From: Bacteroidales bacterium
GTDB taxonomy: Bacteria; Bacteroidota; Bacteroidia; Bacteroidales; UBA12077
Direction: 5' to 3'
Assembly: GCA_030637515.1 (NCBI GenBank)
Contig: DAOWGM010000143.1
Location: 1-64,000 of the forward strand
DNA length: 64,000 nucleotides
Shown here in pieces: positions 47,654 through 55,783 of this stretch; position 1 is the stretch's first letter, and each line of letters begins with the position of its first letter. The notes beneath the pieces are model-generated. The model had not been told where the DNA came from, did no database searches, and saw nothing but the letters and a program-made list of their open reading frames with translations. The translations under genes and the position numbers were made by a program.

Positions 47654-48682
47654 TTAATACTTCCATTTATTAGCAAGAGCCACCAGTGAAAGCATTACAG
47701 GCACTTCAACTAATACGCCTACAACAGTTACTAAAGCTGCAGGTGATTGCAGGCCAAACAATGCAATTGCAACTGCAACCGCCAATTCAAAAAAGTTACT
47801 TGCACCTATCATTGCTGCTGGCGAATTAATATTATGATGTAATTTTAGTTTTTTACCACTAAACCATGTAATAAAAAATATAAAATAAGTTTGAATAATT
47901 AGTGGTACTGCAATAAGAAAAATAATAAATGGATTATTCAGTATATTAATGCCTTGAAATGCAAAAAGCAGTACTAAAGTAACCAATAATGCTAAAATTG
48001 AAATCGGTTTCAGTTTGGGAAGAAACTCCTTTTCAAACCAATTCTTACCTTTTAATCGAACTAATATTTTATGTGTAATATATCCTGCTAATAAAGGAAT
48101 TACAACAAAAATAATAATACTTGCAACTAAAGTTTCGTAAGGTATCTTAATATTTGTAATACCAAGTAGCAACCCAACAATTGGTACAAAGGCTACTAAA
48201 ATGATAAGATCGTTAACAGAAACTTGCAATAATGTATAATTTGGGTCGCCATTTGTTAAATAAGACCAAACAAAAACCATTGCTGTACATGGTGCCGCTC
48301 CTAACAATATTGCTCCTGCTATGTATTCTCCAGCTATCTCTGGCTCTATAAATGCACCATAAAGTTTAGAAAAAAAGATCCAGGCAAAAAAGGCCATTGT
48401 AAAAGGTTTAATTAACCAATTGACAATTAATGTCAGGATTAATCCTTTAGGTTTTTTACCAACATTCCTTATGCTTGAAAAATCAACCTGCAACATCATT
48501 GGATAAATCATAAGCCAAATTAATATTGCAACTGGAATATTAACCTTAAATACTTCCATTTGACTTAAGAATTGCATGCTGTCACCTGTAAAATGTCCAA
48601 TTGCAATGCCGCCTGCTATGCATAAAGCTACCCAAAGGGTAAGATATTTTTCAAAAAATCCTATTTTCTTTTTTTCTGACAT
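47654..48682 (-). CDS. acr3: Arsenite efflux transporter, ACR3 family
   Basis: Inner-membrane carrier that exports arsenite. The 342 residues form about ten hydrophobic helices. LGAAPCTAMVFVWSYLTNGDPNYTLLQVSVND contains the conserved ACR3 cysteine (A-P-C-T-A-M-V-F-V-W-S), and the sequence differs from the unrelated ArsB family. It is the last gene of the arsR-arsC-arsM-acr3 operon, 22 bp after arsM. The 84-bp spacer to the converging YfiR gene shows no clear terminator. Confidence 0.93.
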   Translation of the reverse strand: MSEKKKIGFFEKYLTLWVALCIAGGIAIGHFTGDSMQFLSQMEVFKVNIPVAILIWLMIYPMMLQVDFSSIRNVGKKPKGLILTLIVNWLIKPFTMAFFAWIFFSKLYGAFIEPEIAGEYIAGAILLGAAPCTAMVFVWSYLTNGDPNYTLLQVSVNDLIILVAFVPIVGLLLGITNIKIPYETLVASIIIFVVIPLLAGYITHKILVRLKGKNWFEKEFLPKLKPISILALLVTLVLLFAFQGINILNNPFIIFLIAVPLIIQTYFIFFITWFSGKKLKLHHNINSPAAMIGASNFFELAVAVAIALFGLQSPAALVTVVGVLVEVPVMLSLVALANKWKY

Positions 48683-48704
48683 GGCTAAATACTATTTTTT
48701 GTTT

Positions 48705-49511
48705 TTATTTTCTTGCAAATACATTAATACTAAAAACACCAATATTGCTATTTTTAAATTCTTGTAATTCATTTCTACTTATAAAATTTAATAAAATATC
48801 ATCAGGGATTTCAATCTTCTTTTCTTTTTGAATTTCTATATTTTTAAATCCTGAATCTTTAATTATTTGAATATACTCATCTTTTTGAATCGCTCCAGAA
48901 ACACATCCAGCATACATTTCGGCACTTTCTTTTAGCTTGTCAGGCAACTCTCCCAATAATACAACATCTGAAACAGAAAAATGAGCATCATTTTTTAAAA
49001 CTCTATAAATTTCTGAAAATGCTTTTTGTTTATCGGGAACTAAATTTAATACACAATTACTAACAATTACATCAACAGAATTTGATTCAACAGGCATATC
49101 TTCAATATCACCTTTTATAAATTCAACATTTTTATAACCAAGTTTTTGTACGTTCTCCTTAGCTTTTTCTAACATTTCATCAGAAAAGTCAATGCCAATT
49201 ACTTTTCCTTGATCACCCGCAATTGCTCTCGCTACAAAACAATCATTACCTGCGCCAGATCCTAAATCCAAGACAGTATCTCCTTGTTTAATTTTTGCAA
49301 ATTCTGTTGGCAAACCACAACCCAAACCTAAATCGGCATTTTGATTATATCCTTGCAAATTTGAATAATCTTCGCTAAATACTGTATAGTCAACTTCGCC
49401 ACAACATCCTGTACTTCCGCAACAGGAAGTTTCATTTTGCTGTTTAGATTGACTTGCTATTCTTCCGTACTTTTCTTTTACAATATCTTTTATGTTCTTT
49501 TTAACCTTCAT
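48705..49511 (-). CDS. arsM: Arsenite methyltransferase
   Basis: SAM-dependent methyltransferase that methylates As(III). In 268 residues the N-terminus has a Cys-rich SCCGSTGCCGE (about 29-39), then the ArsM signature NADLGLGCGLPTEFA. The SAM motif VLDLGSGAGNDCFVARAIAG and KVIGIDFSDEMLEKA follow, and later SNCVLNLVPDKQKAF with a Cys that fits the As-binding set. Its start overlaps the arsC stop by 11 bp. Methylation alongside efflux gives two ways to handle arsenite. Confidence 0.92.
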   Translation of the reverse strand: MKVKKNIKDIVKEKYGRIASQSKQQNETSCCGSTGCCGEVDYTVFSEDYSNLQGYNQNADLGLGCGLPTEFAKIKQGDTVLDLGSGAGNDCFVARAIAGDQGKVIGIDFSDEMLEKAKENVQKLGYKNVEFIKGDIEDMPVESNSVDVIVSNCVLNLVPDKQKAFSEIYRVLKNDAHFSVSDVVLLGELPDKLKESAEMYAGCVSGAIQKDEYIQIIKDSGFKNIEIQKEKKIEIPDDILLNFISRNELQEFKNSNIGVFSINVFARK

Positions 49512-49929
49512 GATTTCCTATTTTTTCGTTATAAAATTTTAAAAACTCCAATTTAATTTCATCGCGCACTCTGCGAAACTCACTCCATATAAATTCATCT
49601 GAACCAATTGCATGCGAAGGATCATCAAAACCTATATGCAAACGATTTTTAACTTTACCCATAAATGCCGGACAAGTTTCGTTTGCACCACCACAAACAG
49701 TTATAACAAAATCCCACTCTTCATTTAAATACATATCAATAGAATCGGAAATATGATGGCTTATATCAATTCCAATCTCATTCATAACAGTTACTGCTTT
49801 TTCATTCAATTCCCCTGATGCTTCAGTCCCTGCAGATCGAACTATAAGTTCTTTATTATACGACTGCAAAAAGCCATGAGCCATTTGACTTCGACACGAA
49901 TTACCTGTACATAATATTAATACTTTCAT
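49501..49929 (-). CDS. arsC: Arsenate reductase, low-molecular-weight phosphatase type
   Basis: Reduces arsenate to arsenite. The 142 residues have the phosphatase loop CTGNSCRS (Cys7-x5-Arg13) of LMW-PTP-type ArsC, with the extra Cys12, and later VCGGANETCPAFMG and the acidic FDDPSHAIG loop. This is the thioredoxin-coupled family, not the glutaredoxin (E. coli plasmid) type. It shares one base with the arsR start region upstream (49929) and overlaps arsM downstream. Confidence 0.92.
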   Translation of the reverse strand: MKVLILCTGNSCRSQMAHGFLQSYNKELIVRSAGTEASGELNEKAVTVMNEIGIDISHHISDSIDMYLNEEWDFVITVCGGANETCPAFMGKVKNRLHIGFDDPSHAIGSDEFIWSEFRRVRDEIKLEFLKFYNEKIGNHEG

Positions 49930-50267
49930 TACATTTTACAGTTTATTTCAGATCCCTCAACGAGTTCATTAAAAAAAGATTCAAAATTATTTTTGATTAC
50001 ATCAATACATGAATTACAAAGACAGTAATTCATTTTCAACCCATCTATTTCACCAATAATTAGCCCAACCTTTTTCAGCTCTTGTAAATGCTGGGATACA
50101 GTTGTACGGCTTAATGGGATTTCATTACTTATATCTCCAGAAATACATGTTTTACATTTAGCTAAGTAACGCAATATTGCCAGACGTGCAGGATGACTCA
50201 TTACTTTAGCAATTTGTGCAAGTCGCTGTAATTCTTCATCAAATAGTTCCGTTTTTTTATATGTCAT
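49929..50267 (-). CDS. arsR: ArsR-family repressor
   Basis: Winged-helix repressor of 112 residues controlling the arsenic genes. MSHPARLAILRYLAKCKTC (about 23-41) and SRTTVSQHLQELKKVGLI (53-70) are the recognition helices. Metal-site candidates are Cys38 and Cys41, with a second cluster of Cys82, Cys84, Cys87 and Cys110. The first pair is near but not in the classic ELCVC position, so the As(III) site may be arranged differently. A palindromic operator lies directly upstream. Confidence 0.92.
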   Translation of the reverse strand: MTYKKTELFDEELQRLAQIAKVMSHPARLAILRYLAKCKTCISGDISNEIPLSRTTVSQHLQELKKVGLIIGEIDGLKMNYCLCNSCIDVIKNNFESFFNELVEGSEINCKM

Positions 50268-50281
50268 AAGCGGTGTGTTTT

Positions 50282-50318
50282 ATGTCGCAAACATACGACA
50301 TTATTTCAGATAAATCAA
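50282..50318 (-). promoter_or_regulatory. ars promoter with ArsR operator around the -7 element
   Basis: On the minus strand: TTG (50316-50318), a 20-nt spacer, and TATGTTTG (50288-50295) form a near-perfect promoter. The -7 octamer is exactly the 8-nt spacer of an inverted repeat ATGTCG/CGACAT (50282-50287, 50296-50301), so a dimer bound there would cover the -7 box. The arsR ATG is about 15 bp downstream. Confidence 0.8.
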
Positions 50319-50341
50319 TCCTTTATTCTTTTTTAATCCTT

Positions 50342-52330
50342 TTATAATCCTATTGATTTCAAGAATGCTTCTTCGTTTGGTTCTCTGCCCAGAAATTCTT
50401 TTACAATTTCCATCTCCTCGTGAGTAGAGCCTCGCTCAAGAACTGTATTTCTCAATTTCATTCCCGTTTCCTGATTCATTACTCCTTTTTCCTTAAAAAC
50501 GGAGAACATATCGTCGGCAAAAACCAGAGCCCATAAATAACTGTAGTAACCTGCAGCGTAACCATTTAAATGACCAAATCCGGCTTCAAAATGAGTGCCT
50601 TCCTGAAATTTATATAATGTAATTTCATGTTGAAGTTCTTTCACTAATTCTGTTGTGCTTTTTGGTCCATTTGGATTGAATTTATCATGAAATGTCATAT
50701 CTAATATGCCATAAAATACCTGTTGTAGCACATGTAATCCTGAACCTACGTTTTTAGCAGCAAGCATCTTCTCATGAAGTTCTTTGGGAAGGGTTTCTCC
50801 TGTTTTATAATGCTTTGCAAATAATGATAATGCTTCGTAGTTCCAAGCCCAGTTCTCAAAAATCTGCGATGGCATTTCAACAAAATCTCTGGCTACATTT
50901 GTACCTGCCTGGGACGCTAATTCAGCCTTCGTTAACAAATCATGCATTAAATGCCCAAACTCATGGAAAAATGTTTCCACATCATTATGTAACATTAATG
51001 CAGGAGTATCATCGGTTGCTTTTGGAAAATTACAAACAAGGCTTGCAGTTGGAATCTGATAAACATTTCCTGATTTTTTACCAGGAATCATTCCAAACAT
51101 GGCAGCATGGTTATATTTATTTTTTCTTGGGTATAAATCAAGATAAAAACGAGCAATAAGTTGATTATTTTCTTTTACTTCATAAAATCTAACATCTTCA
51201 CACCAAACCGACGGATCTTTCTTTTCTTCGAATTTTACTCCATACAAATGCTGTGCAATTTGAAATAAACCATCAATCACCTGACCCACTTCAAAGTATT
51301 CCTTCAGTTTCTGATTATCTAACTCATATTTTTCTTCTAATAAAATATTATTGTAAAATGATGCTTCCCAAGATTCGATTGATTTCGGATTCTCATCTCC
51401 TGTATATTTTCGTTTGACCTGAAGGAGCTCTTCATAATCCTGTTCTGCTTTAATACGAACTTTCCCCTTTAACTTATTCTCAAAATCCCATATGTTTTGT
51501 GGATTTTTAGCCATTCGGTCTTCAGTTCTATATTCAGCAAATGTACTATAACCTAAAAGTTTAGCGACTTTCTCTCTTTCAATAAAGATTTCTTTTAGAA
51601 TATCTAAATTTTTATCAGCAGCAGTATTCTTATATTTAAACATTATTTCTTTTCTTGCTTTATCTGACTTTGAATACTTCATAAAAGGTACATATGAAGG
51701 ATATTCCAATCCTATTTTATAAGTTCCGTCATCCTGTCGATGCGCATTCTTAAAATCATCAGGCAAACCATCCATTTCTTCCTCTGTTGCAATTAAGAAA
51801 TCCTCATAAGTACTTATGTTGGAATCGAACTGAATTCCAAAATCAGATAATTTATCCTGAATAACTTTTAATTGACCTCTTTTTTCTTTTGGTAATGAAA
51901 ATCCGTTTCGCTCAAATTCCTCAACCGTTTCTTTCAAATATTTCTTTTCGGCTACTTCCAGTTTGGAAGCTTCTTTAGTTTTAGAGTATTTCTTAACTGC
52001 CTTATATAATTCTTCATTTAAAGCAATCTCATTAAAGAATTTACCAAACTCAGATATGCTTGCTAAACATTCATTCCTTATTTCATCGTTAGGATGAACA
52101 TAAGCAAGTAATGAAATACTTTCATTTACTTTCATTAATTCATTATATAAATTATCTGAAGCTCGCATTGTATTTTCGAAACTTCTTTCTTCCGGATCAA
52201 CTTCAAAAATTTTATTTAAACTTTCTTTAGCATCTTTTATAGATTTTGTAGTTGCATCTTTCACATGCTTTGCAACAATACTTTTAAAATCTATTGTTTG
52301 ATTTAGCTCATTAAAAAAAGGATTCTTCAT
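50342..52330 (-). CDS. M3-family metallopeptidase (oligopeptidase)
   Basis: Zinc peptidase of the thimet oligopeptidase/Dcp family. In 662 residues the long helical prodomain-like part is followed by the catalytic HEFGHLMHDLL (HExxH) with ETFFHEFGH around it. The third ligand region, VEMPSQIFENWAWN, is about 25 residues further. Typical C-terminal GAGYYSYLWALVFADDMF follows. It lacks a signal peptide, so it is likely cytoplasmic and degrades short peptides. Whether it is an oligopeptidase or dipeptidyl carboxypeptidase cannot be decided. It lies upstream of the ars operon, same strand. Confidence 0.92.
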   Translation of the reverse strand: MKNPFFNELNQTIDFKSIVAKHVKDATTKSIKDAKESLNKIFEVDPEERSFENTMRASDNLYNELMKVNESISLLAYVHPNDEIRNECLASISEFGKFFNEIALNEELYKAVKKYSKTKEASKLEVAEKKYLKETVEEFERNGFSLPKEKRGQLKVIQDKLSDFGIQFDSNISTYEDFLIATEEEMDGLPDDFKNAHRQDDGTYKIGLEYPSYVPFMKYSKSDKARKEIMFKYKNTAADKNLDILKEIFIEREKVAKLLGYSTFAEYRTEDRMAKNPQNIWDFENKLKGKVRIKAEQDYEELLQVKRKYTGDENPKSIESWEASFYNNILLEEKYELDNQKLKEYFEVGQVIDGLFQIAQHLYGVKFEEKKDPSVWCEDVRFYEVKENNQLIARFYLDLYPRKNKYNHAAMFGMIPGKKSGNVYQIPTASLVCNFPKATDDTPALMLHNDVETFFHEFGHLMHDLLTKAELASQAGTNVARDFVEMPSQIFENWAWNYEALSLFAKHYKTGETLPKELHEKMLAAKNVGSGLHVLQQVFYGILDMTFHDKFNPNGPKSTTELVKELQHEITLYKFQEGTHFEAGFGHLNGYAAGYYSYLWALVFADDMFSVFKEKGVMNQETGMKLRNTVLERGSTHEEMEIVKEFLGREPNEEAFLKSIGL

Positions 52331-52426
52331 TTACTTTAGATTTAGATAAAAAGTTTTAAGGTAACAAAAGTAATATTTTATAAATTACACCTGATTATAA
52401 CATCCAATTTACTTACTTGTTTATAA

Positions 52427-53203
52427 ATGAATTTGATTTCGCTAAAAAGAAAAGTCTCCGAAAGAATTAAACTACAAAGAATGCAGTTTATTTCTGATCA
52501 GGCAGGTATTATGCGACGATATATCCGAGAAAAACAAAACTGGGATATCCATATTAAAGAAGTTAAAGATTTTATTCTAAAATCATCAAAAACAAAAAAG
52601 AAAAATAAAGTTGTAGTATTAGGAAGCGGTTGGTTACTTGACCTGCCTTTAAAAGAGCTTAGCGGAAGTTTTAAAGAAGTTGTTTTAATCGACATTTATC
52701 ACCCAAAACAAATACAACAAAAAGCAAAAAAATTCCCAAATATTACTTTTCAAATTGATGATATTACTGGAGGATTAATTGATTTCTTTTACAATCACAG
52801 AAAACAAAAAGCTCTTATCTCAACAATTGAATCGTTCAAATATAAAATTCCTGAAAATACTGATTTTATAATCTCATTGAATATTTTATGTCAATTACAT
52901 ATTATTCTTGTTGATTACTTGAAAAAGTATAATCTTTATTCTGATCAGGAACTTAAAATGATAGAAAAGCAAATTCAGTTATCACATATAAATATGCTCC
53001 CTCAAGAAAAATCATGCCTTATAACTGACTTCGAGGAAGAGATTTACGACAGCGAGAATAATTTGGTTGGTATTAATCCTTTATTGCATCTTGATTTACC
53101 TGAAGGTAATTATTCCAAAAACTGGCAATGGAAATTTGATTCATTAATGACATATCGACCCGATGCAAAAACATTTTTTAATACAACAGCAATAGATTTT
53201 TAA
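52427..53203 (+). CDS. Putative SAM-methyltransferase-like protein
   Basis: A 258-residue protein of unknown function. A Rossmann-like glycine motif VVVLGSGWLLDLPLKEL and KEVVLIDIYHPKQIQQKA suggest a SAM-dependent methyltransferase fold: motif I around residues 62-70, acidic strand end ID at 88-89, then DFIISLNILCQLHIILVDYL as motif IV-like helix. The catalytic residues are not clear. It is followed by a HAD gene after 15 bp on the same strand. Basic N-terminus may bind nucleic acid or acidic partner; this is inference. Confidence 0.7.
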   Translation: MNLISLKRKVSERIKLQRMQFISDQAGIMRRYIREKQNWDIHIKEVKDFILKSSKTKKKNKVVVLGSGWLLDLPLKELSGSFKEVVLIDIYHPKQIQQKAKKFPNITFQIDDITGGLIDFFYNHRKQKALISTIESFKYKIPENTDFIISLNILCQLHIILVDYLKKYNLYSDQELKMIEKQIQLSHINMLPQEKSCLITDFEEEIYDSENNLVGINPLLHLDLPEGNYSKNWQWKFDSLMTYRPDAKTFFNTTAIDF

Positions 53204-53218
53204 TACAGAAAATTGAAG

Positions 53219-54052
53219 ATGACTGATCAGAATATAAAAATGACAATTACCGATCTCGACGGAACTTTATTAAACAACAATAGAGAGGTAAGCTTAGTTG
53301 ATATGAAATCCTTGTTTTGGCTTGGTGAAAATAATATTACCAGAGTTATTGCTACAGGTCGTAATTTCTTTTCTCTGAAAAAAGTATTAAAAGATAATTT
53401 TCCGATTGATTATCTGATTTTCTCGTCTGGAGCAGGTGTTTATAATTGGAAAAAACAAACCTTAATGCACTCGCAATATTTACCTGATTTTGAAGTAAAA
53501 CAAATCTCAAAAATCCTTATCGAACATCAAGTTGATTTTATGATTCACGAAATGATTCCTGAAAATCACAGGTTTGTATTTCATAGATCAGAAAACCACA
53601 ATCCGGATTTTGAGCGGCGAATTCAAGTTTATAAAGATTTTGCTTTTGAACTAAATCCTGAAACCGAAAAATACGATCATGCTTGTCAGATTATTGCAGT
53701 ATTCCCTAACAACTTAGATCTTTTTGAGAATATTCAACAAAAATTTAAGGATATTAAAATTATTAGAACTACTTCGCCTTTAGATGGAGATTCAATTTGG
53801 ATGGAAATCTTTCCAAAAATAGTTTCAAAAGCTTATGGAATAGATTGGCTATGTAATGAACTACAAATTAATCCTGAAAATACGATTAGTGTGGGAAATG
53901 ATTATAACGATATTGATATGCTTGAATATACAGCAAGAAAATTCGTAGTAAATAATTCACCTGCAGACTTAAAAGAAAGATTCCCTGTTTGTAAAAGCAA
54001 TCAGGAAAGTGGTTTTACAGACGCCCTTGATCGCTACTTAGACTTTATATAA
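53219..54052 (+). CDS. Cof-type HAD-IIB phosphatase
   Basis: Haloacid-dehalogenase-superfamily phosphatase (Cof/YidA type) of about 277 residues. Motif I MTITDLDGTLLNN (nucleophile Asp in DLDGT), motif II near RVIATGRN, and motif III/IV VGNDYNDIDML are present, with the C2B cap between. Substrates are usually sugar phosphates or nucleotides. The ATG at 53219 was chosen; a TTG two codons earlier (53213) and an ATG at 53240 are alternatives. Its 3' end overlaps the converging barrel gene by 19 bp. Confidence 0.86.
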   Translation: MTDQNIKMTITDLDGTLLNNNREVSLVDMKSLFWLGENNITRVIATGRNFFSLKKVLKDNFPIDYLIFSSGAGVYNWKKQTLMHSQYLPDFEVKQISKILIEHQVDFMIHEMIPENHRFVFHRSENHNPDFERRIQVYKDFAFELNPETEKYDHACQIIAVFPNNLDLFENIQQKFKDIKIIRTTSPLDGDSIWMEIFPKIVSKAYGIDWLCNELQINPENTISVGNDYNDIDMLEYTARKFVVNNSPADLKERFPVCKSNQESGFTDALDRYLDFI

Positions 54053-54636
54053 TCAGATTCTGATTTAGTTTTAAATCGATACCTTACCCCAAAGGAAAGT
54101 TCTAAGAGTTTTGGATAACCAGGAATAAAAGTTGTGGATAAATCCAGTGAATTATTCAACTTATAATTAAATTCAAACTCACCACCGTACCATAAAAATT
54201 TATATTGCCAAAAATCTGTTTCATTGCCATTATAAAAACCTGAATTAACATATTCGTCAAATTTTGAATACCAACTTCTTCGGTAAATAAATGTTGGTCC
54301 AACCCCCCCGCTAATTGAGAATCTCTTTCTTTGTAAAATAACTCCTCTTAGTCCAACATGAAATAAGCCAGAAAAAAGACCTCCACAATCGGAATAAAAT
54401 GCTGTTCCGATTTTATAAGAAAGCCTATCCTTATGAAAAAACGATTCGTATCCAAAAATCATTCCCAAATTTATAACTACAACACCATTTTTGTCTAATT
54501 TGGTTGGCATGTTTTCAGCATTTAAATCACCATCCGGATGAAAGCTAAAACCGAAAAATTTAGCTGATAAATTATCCTGCGACAAGCCATTGAAGGAAAT
54601 AATTACAAGTAATACCAGCAGGATTCTTTTTTGCAT
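54034..54636 (-). CDS. Small outer-membrane barrel-like protein
   Basis: A 200-residue exported protein: signal peptide about 1-19 (ending GLSQ), then strands with alternating hydrophobics and many aromatic/Gly residues (VVVINLGMIFGYE, LFSGLFHVGLRGVIL, FSISGGVGPTFIYRRSW). The last strand ends LLELSFGVRYRF before a short polar tail. It looks like a small outer-membrane beta-barrel. No family recognised. Confidence 0.72.
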   Translation of the reverse strand: MQKRILLVLLVIISFNGLSQDNLSAKFFGFSFHPDGDLNAENMPTKLDKNGVVVINLGMIFGYESFFHKDRLSYKIGTAFYSDCGGLFSGLFHVGLRGVILQRKRFSISGGVGPTFIYRRSWYSKFDEYVNSGFYNGNETDFWQYKFLWYGGEFEFNYKLNNSLDLSTTFIPGYPKLLELSFGVRYRFKTKSESDYIKSK

Positions 54637-54689
54637 TTAAACACCTTTTTAGAAGGGATCAAATGTACATCGAAGTTTTCTTATTTCAA

Positions 54690-54718
54690 TAAAAAAAGGA
54701 ATCCTAAAAAGAATTCCT
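54690..54718 (-). terminator. Intrinsic terminator after the thioesterase gene
   Basis: On the minus strand AGGAAT (54713-54718) pairs with ATTCCT (54697-54702) around a 10-nt loop, followed by a T run. It lies 27 bp after the thioesterase stop. Confidence 0.7.
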
Positions 54719-54744
54719 GAGTATTATAAAACTTATACTTGTTT

Positions 54745-55218
54745 TTATTCAAAAAACGCGTCTGCTCCAGGATAGTGAAATCTTTGTTTTGCCATTTCCT
54801 GTGGAAAAATAAAATACTTGACTTCGGCTACGGAACATACAACACCTACTGAGTTCAATATTTCTGCTCGTATTAAAGCAAATTTTCTGTCTTTATTTAT
54901 TAATTTGGCGCGAACTGTTAACTCACCCTTGTCTGTAAAAACCGTATTTTTGTATTTTACATTTAATGTTGCAGTAACTCCTGCGGTTTTAACTTTCGTA
55001 TATACAACCCAACTTGCTATTTCATCTAAAATTGTTGACTGTATTCCACCATGTAGAATATTTCCGTACCCTGCTAAATGTCTTTTTGGTTCCCATTTAC
55101 TTACAATATAATCTCCATCTTCATAGAATTCCATTTGTAGACCTAATTCATTTTTTGATGAACAACCAAAGCAGTTATAATCTTCAAGTTGATTATATGG
55201 ATTTTTTATCTTTCTCAT
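54745..55218 (-). CDS. Hotdog-fold thioesterase (PaaI-type)
   Basis: A 157-residue single hotdog domain. The active-site region NILHGGIQSTILDEIASW carries the HGG motif and a catalytic acidic residue (Asp/Glu after ILD) of PaaI-like thioesterases, and NVKYKNTVFTDKGELTVRAKL is the next conserved strand. It would hydrolyse acyl-CoA; the substrate is unknown. CFGCSSKNELGL at the N-terminus, with two cysteines, is unusual. It is 11 bp downstream of a PNPOx-fold gene, likely in one transcript. Confidence 0.85.
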   Translation of the reverse strand: MRKIKNPYNQLEDYNCFGCSSKNELGLQMEFYEDGDYIVSKWEPKRHLAGYGNILHGGIQSTILDEIASWVVYTKVKTAGVTATLNVKYKNTVFTDKGELTVRAKLINKDRKFALIRAEILNSVGVVCSVAEVKYFIFPQEMAKQRFHYPGADAFFE

Positions 55219-55229
55219 TATAAATGGTT

Positions 55230-55703
55230 TTAGTATTCAAATGATCTTCCGGTTATTGACTCTACAGGAATCTTTATGATTAGTATATTATCAACAGAAG
55301 GTTTTGAAAATTCAAATTCACGTTCAGAATAATTTTTCATAAAAACATTTAAGGCTTTTATTTTCTCATCATAATCATCAATAAGAATTGCGTGGCCATG
55401 TATAAGAACACTTCTATATGCCATTCTCCACGAACAAGCAACATGCTCATGACGTGAGAATAACTTATGATCAGTGTCAAATTGCAGACAAACTTTATTG
55501 TTTCGTTTTAGTATATCTACTTTTTTACCTTCTTTGGCGCAATGTAACCAGACAGTTTGATCCGCATAACCAAAGTTCATTGCTAACACATATGGATCAT
55601 CACCATCGACCATTCCTACTCGGCAAATTTTACATTTTTTAATAATCTCTTCCAGTTTATCAAGATCGACAATATCCTTTATTGCCTTATCACGTTTAGC
55701 CAT
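55230..55703 (-). CDS. Pyridoxamine 5'-phosphate oxidase-family (NimA-like) protein
   Basis: A 157-residue flavin-binding split-barrel protein of the PNPOx/NimA group. CRVGMVDGDDPYVLAMNFGY (about 26-45), VWLHCAKEGKKVDILKRNNKVCLQFD and WRMAYRSVLIHGHAILIDD are the family blocks. Such proteins bind FMN or heme/F420; some confer nitroimidazole resistance. The precise role is unknown. It is the first gene of a two-gene unit with the thioesterase. Confidence 0.86.
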   Translation of the reverse strand: MAKRDKAIKDIVDLDKLEEIIKKCKICRVGMVDGDDPYVLAMNFGYADQTVWLHCAKEGKKVDILKRNNKVCLQFDTDHKLFSRHEHVACSWRMAYRSVLIHGHAILIDDYDEKIKALNVFMKNYSEREFEFSKPSVDNILIIKIPVESITGRSFEY

Positions 55704-55783
55704 TACATGTAATTTATTATAATTAAATTTTACTTATGCTAAGATACAAAATTGAGAAATGATCAGGAAGGTAATTAGAAAAA

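Noticed and set aside
53213-53218. TTG start for the Cof-type HAD gene
   Set aside because: An ATG two codons later gives the same protein and is the more usual start.
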